Origin: VFHP01 sp964443385 | GTDB taxonomy: Bacteria; Chloroflexota; Dehalococcoidia; Lucifugimonadales; UBA2985 | Length of the DNA stretch: 11,747 nucleotides | NCBI GenBank assembly: GCA_964443385.1 | Contig: CAYUCO010000083.1 | Coordinates: 1-11,747 of the forward strand | Direction: 5' to 3' | Shown here: one piece after another, positions 7,422-11,747 of the stretch | Layout of the letters: every line of letters starts with the position of its first letter | How positions within the stretch are numbered: the stretch's first letter is position 1 | Program-made: the position numbers and the translations under genes | The notes under the pieces: generated by a model | Told to the model about the DNA's origin: nothing | The model's input: the letters and a program-made list of their open reading frames with translations, nothing else | The model's database searches: none

Positions 7422-8239
7422 ACAAGTATTTTAACTCCGATATATGGGATAGCTTTAAGATTTCAGGGTCTATTGCGACTTTTCTTTACATTTCATTTAT
7501 CGGGGTTCCGCTGCTAGCACTTTTATATGCTGCTATATCAGACGAAGATTTTTTTGTAAGCCTCAGCAATCCCATGGTCTATAAAGCTTTGTATCTGTCG
7601 CTTTATACCAGTGCAATTAGCATGTTTATTATAGTTATTGTAGGGACTCCAGTTGGATATGTTTTGGCCCATAACAGAAATGGAATATTCCGTATCGTAG
7701 ATATCCTAATAGAATTACCAATAGTGCTTCCTCCAGTAGTAGCAGGAATAGCACTTCTTATGGCATTTGGTAATAATGGAATAATAGGACAGTTTTTGTC
7801 TGGTATCGGGATTAAATTACCATTCACCACAGTTGCTGTGATTTTTGCGCAGATTTTTGTCTCAGCTCCTTTCTATGTAAGAGCTGCAAGAATTGGTTTT
7901 CAAAGTGTTCCAAGTACTTATGAAGATATTGCACAGACACTTGGATCTCCACCAATGGAGACCTTTTGGCGCATTTCTCTTCCTCTCACTTGGCAAGCTT
8001 TGTTGGGTGGGTTGGCTTTATCTTGGGCTAGAGCACTTTCTGAATTCGGGGCAACAATAATGTTTGCTGGCAGTATTATAGGCAAGACACAAACGTTACC
8101 GTTAGCTACGTTAAGAGCTATGGAGACTGATATTACATTTGCAATTGCTATATCCGTATTAGCCTTATTGATATCAATGGCTATTCTTCTTTTCTTGGGC
8201 TTGATAGTGTCTAGTTCGTCATACGGGAGATCTAAATGA
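7418..8239 (+). CDS. modB: Molybdate ABC transporter, permease
   Basis: Membrane channel of the importer, working as a homodimer. The 273 residues show about six hydrophobic segments. The cytoplasmic EAA loop EDIAQTLGSPP (169-179), followed by FWRISLPL, contacts the ATPase. IELPIVLPPVVAGIAL (98-113) and SWARALSEFGATIMFAG (202-218) with KTQTLPLA are characteristic of ModB rather than sulfate permeases. The N-terminus has an extra hydrophobic stretch of ordinary length. The gene is joined to modA and modC by 4-base ATGA overlaps, so all three are probably made in a coupled way. Confidence 0.95.
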   Translation: MNKYFNSDIWDSFKISGSIATFLYISFIGVPLLALLYAAISDEDFFVSLSNPMVYKALYLSLYTSAISMFIIVIVGTPVGYVLAHNRNGIFRIVDILIELPIVLPPVVAGIALLMAFGNNGIIGQFLSGIGIKLPFTTVAVIFAQIFVSAPFYVRAARIGFQSVPSTYEDIAQTLGSPPMETFWRISLPLTWQALLGGLALSWARALSEFGATIMFAGSIIGKTQTLPLATLRAMETDITFAIAISVLALLISMAILLFLGLIVSSSSYGRSK

Positions 8240-9321
8240 ACGGCGAGTCTACCCACGGATGTTTTGAGGTGATTCTTGGAGAATTTAAACTCTCTATGGA
8301 TTTGGCAGTAAAACCTGGCACCGTCCTAGTGTTGTTTGGGCCTTCAGGTTCTGGAAAAACTACAGTTTTACGTACCATAGCCGGTTTGATTGCCCCATCT
8401 GAGGGGGTAATCTGCATCGGAGGGGTAGAAGTCTTCAATAAGATAAATGGAGTGAATGTACCATCTTATAAAAGAAAAGTTGGATATGTTCCTCAAGATA
8501 TGTTGTTGTTTCCTCACTTGACTGTTATGGAAAATATAGCTTATGGCATAAAGAACAATAAAATCTCCGACAGCGTAATTGAAACCTTAATTGAAAAATT
8601 GGACTTGGATGGCTTGGAGGATAGATATGAGTGGGAATTATCTGGAGGTCAAAGACAAAGGGTGGCTCTGGCTAGGGCTTTAGCCCCTGAGCCAGGCATA
8701 TTATTATTGGACGAAGCATTTTCTTCTCTGGATTCTGGCACGCGGAGTAGGACCAGGTCCTATGTTAGACAAGTTCTTCAAAGTATAGGAATACCTGTAA
8801 TTATGGTCACACATGATAAAGAGGAGGCAATTTCAATGGGAGACGTGTTGGCAATAATAGAATCAGGAGAATTGGTTGAATTGGGTGATCCAGTTTCCAT
8901 ACTTGGGCACCCTTCGAGAGAGACAGTTGCAAATTTGTTAGGAGTGGAAAACGTACTGAGTCTTAAAGTAAAGAATATTTTTCAAGATCAGGGAATTATG
9001 GAGTGTGCTTCAGAATCTTTCTCTTTGGAAATTCCAGTATCCAATAATGTTTCAATAAATCAGGATGTGAAAATTGGTTTGAGAGCAGATGACGTTATAC
9101 TTGCATCTGTTGAACCCAAGGGTTTATCTGCCAGGAATATTAAGAAGGGTAAGATTCAAGATATTTATATAGAGTCCGGCATGTATAGGATAGAGATAGA
9201 TTGTGGGCATATTGTCGTTAGTCATGTTACTAAGAGGGCAGTGGACGAACTAGGATTAATTGTTGGATCGGAAATATGGTGTGTTATTAAATCTGCGTCA
9301 TGTTTTGTTTTACAGGACTGA
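8236..9321 (+). CDS. modC: Molybdate ABC transporter, ATP-binding protein
   Basis: ATPase that powers ModB. The 361 residues have, in order, Walker A GPSGSGKTT (35-43), Q-loop Gln87 in VPQDMLLFPHLTV, the signature LSGGQ (135-139), Walker B LLLDE (156-160), D-loop SSLD (163-166) and the switch His193 in VTHDKEEA. The region after about residue 230 is an accessory part ending in a TOBE-like oxyanion-sensing domain (about 295-361), the site through which some ModC proteins are inhibited by molybdate. GGGAG lies just before the start, which overlaps the modB stop (ATGA). It is the last gene of the operon; a perfect hairpin follows 7 bases after the stop. Confidence 0.95.
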   Translation: MNGESTHGCFEVILGEFKLSMDLAVKPGTVLVLFGPSGSGKTTVLRTIAGLIAPSEGVICIGGVEVFNKINGVNVPSYKRKVGYVPQDMLLFPHLTVMENIAYGIKNNKISDSVIETLIEKLDLDGLEDRYEWELSGGQRQRVALARALAPEPGILLLDEAFSSLDSGTRSRTRSYVRQVLQSIGIPVIMVTHDKEEAISMGDVLAIIESGELVELGDPVSILGHPSRETVANLLGVENVLSLKVKNIFQDQGIMECASESFSLEIPVSNNVSINQDVKIGLRADDVILASVEPKGLSARNIKKGKIQDIYIESGMYRIEIDCGHIVVSHVTKRAVDELGLIVGSEIWCVIKSASCFVLQD

Positions 9322-9328
9322 AACTAGA

Positions 9329-9352
9329 AGATATTGTGTCAACACAATATCT
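9329..9352. terminator. Perfect hairpin after modC, possible terminator
   Basis: AGATATTGTG and CACAATATCT form a perfect 10-bp stem around TCAA, 7 bases after the modC stop. The T-rich stretch (ATTATTTTAAT) begins only about 8 bases after the stem, so it is not a textbook terminator; it may instead protect the mRNA 3' end. A small CTGG-T-CCAG palindrome overlaps its right end. It also lies downstream of the opposing tRNA and could serve both directions. Confidence 0.5.
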
Positions 9353-9468
9353 GGTCCAGATTATTTTAATAAGCAAAACCAATTTTCGTAAAAATCATAG
9401 ATATTGCCGATATGTTTCCTTGCGGAACACATTATACTAAAACTTTAGACTAACTAAATTAAGTATTC

Positions 9469-9576
9469 AGATAGATCCGAACCGATTCTGGTACCCCTGG
9501 CGGGATTCGAACCCACGCACCTGGCTTCGGAGGCCAGTGCTCTATCCCCTGAGCTACAGGGGCTGCAGATCTATCT
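9469..9576. repeat. 9-bp inverted repeat enclosing tRNA-Arg
   Basis: AGATAGATC (9469-9477) and GATCTATCT (9568-9576) lie on either side of the tRNA, about 11 and 4 bases from its ends. In the minus-strand transcript the leader and trailer could pair into a stalk below the acceptor stem. The leader arm overlaps the TAG stop of the antiporter gene (9573-9571). Confidence 0.6.
9489..9563 (-). tRNA. tRNA-Arg, anticodon CCG
   Basis: The 75-base gene folds as a complete cloverleaf on the minus strand. The acceptor stem is GCCCCTG/CAGGGGT (first pair G-U), the D arm is GCTC/GAGC, and the anticodon stem CTGGC/GCCAG holds the loop CTCCGAA with anticodon CCG, reading CGG. The variable region is 4 bases, the T arm is GTGGG-TTCGAAT-CCCGC, and discriminator A is followed by an encoded CCA. 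It starts only 7 bases after the stop of the upstream antiporter gene on the same strand, so it may be cut from a shared transcript. No separate promoter or clear terminator is seen. Confidence 0.97.
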
Positions 9577-10857
9577 AGTCCCCTGCCCTCCGTTTTTGAA
9601 TGCTGGCACTAGGATAATAGGTGCTAGTAAAGTTGTTATAACCGTCATCATTATAGCTACACCAAATATATCAGGTCCTATTATTCCCCGTGACAATCCT
9701 ATGCCTGAAATAATCAAAGCAACCTCACCTCTAGGAAGCATACCAATGCCAATTCTCCATGCCCCTCTTTTGTTGAACCCTACTGCTAATGCTGGCAGAC
9801 CTGATCCAGCAACTTTACTGATAATCGCTAAAATCGATAAAACAATCCCGAAAGTAATTACAGATTTCATGGCAGTAACGTCTACCATCATTCCCATTAC
9901 CACGAAAAATATAGGGACAAAAACGTGGTAAATCGACATAACAGATTCCTCTATATTGCGAGCCAGGTTTGTGCCTGATATAGCCAAACCTATACTATAA
10001 GCCCCTATAATCATTGCTAATCCAAACGATTCTGCCAACCCCGAAGCAACGAATGCTAAGGCCATGGCCAAAGCTAGAGGGGCTCCGGTGCCTCTGAAGG
10101 ACAGAAATGCCATGGATATATACTTTGAACATAGTATTCCGCCTACCATCAATGCTATCCAAAACCCCAAAGCCTTAATCCCAGTGCTCACTACATTAGA
10201 CAAAGAAAAGGCTCCATCAGGCGATGCCATTCCAACTACTACAGTTAACACCAATATACCCATGACGTCATCTACTACTGCTGCGGCAAGAACTGTGACT
10301 CCTTCGGAAGAATCTAACTGCTTTAGATCGCTAAGTACCCTAGCTGTTATGCCAACTGAAGTAGCTGTCATTACTGCACCCACAAATAACGCAGAGTACA
10401 TTAACTGGTCTCCTGCAAGACCTCCAGGCTTAAAAAAGAAAGTTGCACCGACACCGAATATGAAAGGAACTAGCACGCCACCTATTGCTACGCCAGAAGC
10501 CGGCCCTGCATATCTTAAGAATTGTTTCAAGTCCGTTTCTAATCCGGCAGCAAACAATAATACTATTGCGGCGATCTGGGACACGGCAAATAATTCTTGG
10601 GATAGAGGGAATCCCCCGTCTGAATGTGTGTTAAGTTCGAATAAAGGCTGCAGCCCGAATGCCGATAATCCTCCTAAGGCATAAGGTCCTATTATTATTC
10701 CTACTACCAACTCCCCTAAAACAGGAGGTATTTTCAGAAACCGATCACAAAGTTCGCCACCTAGTTTAGCAGCTACTAGGATGATGGCCAATTGAAAGAC
10801 CAGGTGGGTGGCAATCTCAGCAAAGTGATTTTCCATGCCTGGTAATAGACTGAACAT
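9571..10857 (-). CDS. CPA2-family Na+(K+)/H+ antiporter
   Basis: Integral membrane exchanger of monovalent cations for protons, in the KefB/NapA-like group. With the ATG at 10857 it has 428 residues and about 12-13 hydrophobic segments. Landmarks are PPVLGELVVGIIIGP (about 44-58), LLFAAGLETD, TATSVGITARVL, the paired aspartates of VVDD (Asp196-Asp197) that mark electrogenic CPA2 exchangers, FFVVMGMMVD, a lysine in the late ion-binding helix (Lys348 in AIISKVAG) and MLPRGEVALI. There is no C-terminal RCK/TrkA-N domain, so it resembles simple Na+/H+ antiporters more than glutathione-gated Kef systems. The frame can extend to TTG at 10869, but GGAGG at 10867-10863 lies inside that extension and 5 bases before the ATG, so the ATG is preferred. 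The ion is not decided by the sequence. Confidence 0.93.
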   Translation of the reverse strand: MFSLLPGMENHFAEIATHLVFQLAIILVAAKLGGELCDRFLKIPPVLGELVVGIIIGPYALGGLSAFGLQPLFELNTHSDGGFPLSQELFAVSQIAAIVLLFAAGLETDLKQFLRYAGPASGVAIGGVLVPFIFGVGATFFFKPGGLAGDQLMYSALFVGAVMTATSVGITARVLSDLKQLDSSEGVTVLAAAVVDDVMGILVLTVVVGMASPDGAFSLSNVVSTGIKALGFWIALMVGGILCSKYISMAFLSFRGTGAPLALAMALAFVASGLAESFGLAMIIGAYSIGLAISGTNLARNIEESVMSIYHVFVPIFFVVMGMMVDVTAMKSVITFGIVLSILAIISKVAGSGLPALAVGFNKRGAWRIGIGMLPRGEVALIISGIGLSRGIIGPDIFGVAIMMTVITTLLAPIILVPAFKNGGQGTR

Positions 10858-10862
10858 TAAGA

Positions 10863-10867
10863 CCTCC
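10863..10867 (-). promoter_or_regulatory. Shine-Dalgarno that sets the antiporter start
   Basis: GGAGG on the minus strand, 5 bases before ATG 10857. It overlaps the would-be TTG GAG GTC start of a longer frame, so the longer form is unlikely. Confidence 0.8.
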
Positions 10868-10931
10868 AACTATTTCTCATCTACAAGGCATAATTAAATT
10901 AATGGCCAATTTAAAGTAATGCCAAGGCGGG

Positions 10932-10940
10932 ATTATACCA
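10932..10940 (-). promoter_or_regulatory. Extended -10 promoter of the antiporter (and perhaps tRNA-Arg)
   Basis: TGGTATAAT on the minus strand is a perfect -10 box with the TGn extension. No good -35 is found 16-18 bases upstream, which the extended -10 can compensate. The predicted start is near 10925, with a leader of about 68 bases. Confidence 0.5.
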
Positions 10941-10991
10941 AATAGGATCAATAAATACATCCATTGTATATCTCGAAAATATATATTTGCC

Positions 10992-11030
10992 TTGCAACAA
11001 AGTCTGACTTTTACACGCAATTGCAACAAA
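10992..11030. repeat. Two direct copies of TTGCAACAAA
   Basis: Exact 10-base copies at 10992-11001 and 11021-11030, 29 bases start to start (near three helical turns), with a shorter TTGCAAT at 11064. The second copy partly covers a GCAATTGC palindrome (11017-11024). They lie upstream of both divergent promoters, between the antiporter and the exported-protein gene, so they could be binding sites for a regulator. The evidence is repetition and position only. Confidence 0.4.
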
Positions 11031-11076
11031 TTCGTGATTGGCACGGCATGACTTACATAAAACTTGCAATTAAGGG

Positions 11077-11104
11077 TTGACATAAATGCCTGTAATGATA
11101 TGAT
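11077..11104 (+). promoter_or_regulatory. Strong promoter of the exported-protein gene
   Basis: A perfect TTGACA (11077-11082), a 16-base spacer and TATGAT (11099-11104) preceded by TGA (an extended -10) predict a start near 11111 and a short leader of about 30 bases. Confidence 0.75.
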
Positions 11105-11139
11105 TACCTCGCATATGCTAAGAAGGAGGCCTACCTAAT

Positions 11140-11625
11140 ATGAAGAGTTTTTTGTCCGCAAAAGGCATTATAGTCTTAGCTCTATTGACAGTCATGGCCC
11201 TAGGATCTGGGACCGCATTGGCTGGTGGTCAGGGCTCAGCAGCTTCTCAAGAAGCTACTGTAAGACTCGATGGTGCTGAGGTAACGCCAGCTAAGAATTG
11301 TACTAACAACAATTCTGAATTCACGGTCTGGGGTTCTGGCTTTGGATCCAACGAAATGGTTATCCTGTCGGTTATAAAGGATTCCAGTACAGCTATTATC
11401 TGGTCAACAGGTAACGCTAGTGCAGCCGGAACTATAAATATCACAAAGACCTTGAAAACTAAGCCACCTAGTGCAACAAGTGACATTGCAAGATGGCCTG
11501 GTGAAGGACTACTGACAGTTGAGGCGTTGAGCGCTAAAGGAAGACTGGCAACAGCTCCTGTAATGTTCACCAACGATAACTGTCCTGGCGAAGGTGGTTT
11601 GCTCAGCAATTATCCATTGCCGTAA
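11140..11625 (+). CDS. Small exported protein of unknown function
   Basis: I do not recognise the family. The 161 residues begin with a typical Sec signal peptide: Lys2, Lys8, a hydrophobic core (10-22), then GTALA with likely cleavage after Ala28. The mature part of about 133 residues is rich in small and polar residues and in predicted beta strands. FTVWGSGFGSNEMVILSVI (61-79) resembles the repeating strand pattern of Ig-like or IPT/TIG beta-sandwich domains. Cys54 and Cys148 lie near the two ends of the domain and could form a disulfide once exported. There is no lipobox, transmembrane anchor, sorting signal or catalytic motif. Expression signals are strong: an extended -10 promoter, AAGGAGG 10 bases before the ATG, and a strong terminator, which makes it a single-gene unit that is likely abundant. 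A surface or secreted binding role is possible but unproven. Confidence 0.85.
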   Translation: MKSFLSAKGIIVLALLTVMALGSGTALAGGQGSAASQEATVRLDGAEVTPAKNCTNNNSEFTVWGSGFGSNEMVILSVIKDSSTAIIWSTGNASAAGTINITKTLKTKPPSATSDIARWPGEGLLTVEALSAKGRLATAPVMFTNDNCPGEGGLLSNYPLP

Positions 11626-11650
11626 GCAAATTTAATTCTCATAAAAAGAT

Positions 11651-11688
11651 GAGGGAGAATAGTGTAAACTGTTCTCCCTTATTTTTTG
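11651..11688 (+). terminator. Intrinsic terminator of the exported-protein gene
   Basis: AGGGAGAATAGT (11652-11663) and ACTGTTCTCCCT (11668-11679) pair as a 12-bp stem with one G-U pair and the loop GTAA, followed by TATTTTTTG. It begins 26 bases after the stop codon. The remaining 59 bases of the window are AT-rich with nothing assignable. Confidence 0.92.
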
Positions 11689-11747
11689 TGTATCCAATGA
11701 CTTCATGTCAAAAATGAATAAAACACCATCAATGAAGGTTATTTAAG

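Noticed and set aside
9444..9458. TTTAG-ACTAA-CTAAA as terminator of the tRNA transcript
   Set aside because: A 5-bp A-T-rich stem with only a loose T run beyond it is too weak to call.
9489..9576. tRNA-Arg as an integration (attachment) site of a mobile element
   Set aside because: No integrase, no direct repeat of the tRNA 3' end and no foreign-looking genes nearby; the flanking repeat is inverted, not direct.
10064..10684. Plus-strand open frame of 206 codons opposite the antiporter
   Set aside because: It lies wholly inside a clear CPA2 antiporter on the other strand, its product is low-complexity, and it has no Shine-Dalgarno.

Overview
The window is AT-rich (roughly 40% G+C by eye) bacterial chromosome, densely coding. 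It shows no mobile element, CRISPR array or phage gene. A transcriptional T-box leader before ileS, an isoleucyl-tRNA synthetase with a GVHHAWGR signature in place of a normal HIGH motif, a ModA that looks like a lipoprotein, and a three-subunit (split-alpha) transhydrogenase together suggest a Chloroflexota-like lineage, perhaps a low-GC marine Dehalococcoidia/SAR202 type. That placement is an inference from family resemblance and was not tested by a search.

Layout, left to right. (1) 1-3060, minus strand: most of ileS (its C-terminus lies beyond the left edge), preceded by a complete isoleucine T-box leader with its own intrinsic terminator and promoter. (2) 3108-3542, plus strand: a promoter and panD (aspartate 1-decarboxylase), divergent from ileS. 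(3) 3554-6424, minus strand: pntAA-pntAB-pntB, the proton-translocating NAD(P) transhydrogenase. It converges on panD with only 11 bases between the two stop codons, and a perfect 11-bp inverted repeat covers both gene ends. (4) 6425-6596: a compact divergent control region in which the pnt and mod promoters overlap and share a palindrome. (5) 6597-9321, plus strand: modABC, a molybdate ABC importer with 4-base ATGA overlaps at both junctions, followed by a perfect hairpin. (6) 9489-10857, minus strand: a CPA2-family cation/proton antiporter gene, followed 7 bases later by tRNA-Arg(CCG). A 9-bp inverted repeat encloses the tRNA. (7) 11077-11688, plus strand: a self-contained gene for a small exported protein of unknown function, with a strong promoter, a strong Shine-Dalgarno and a strong terminator.

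Most of the window is housekeeping. Transhydrogenase supplies NADPH from the proton gradient, PanD supplies beta-alanine for pantothenate/CoA, ModABC feeds molybdenum-cofactor enzymes, and the antiporter handles Na+(K+)/H+ balance. I found no clearly new multi-gene system. The parts most worth a second look are the shared pnt/mod control region, the enclosed antiporter-tRNA arrangement, the terminator-like repeat built into the ends of panD and pntB, and the unknown exported protein.
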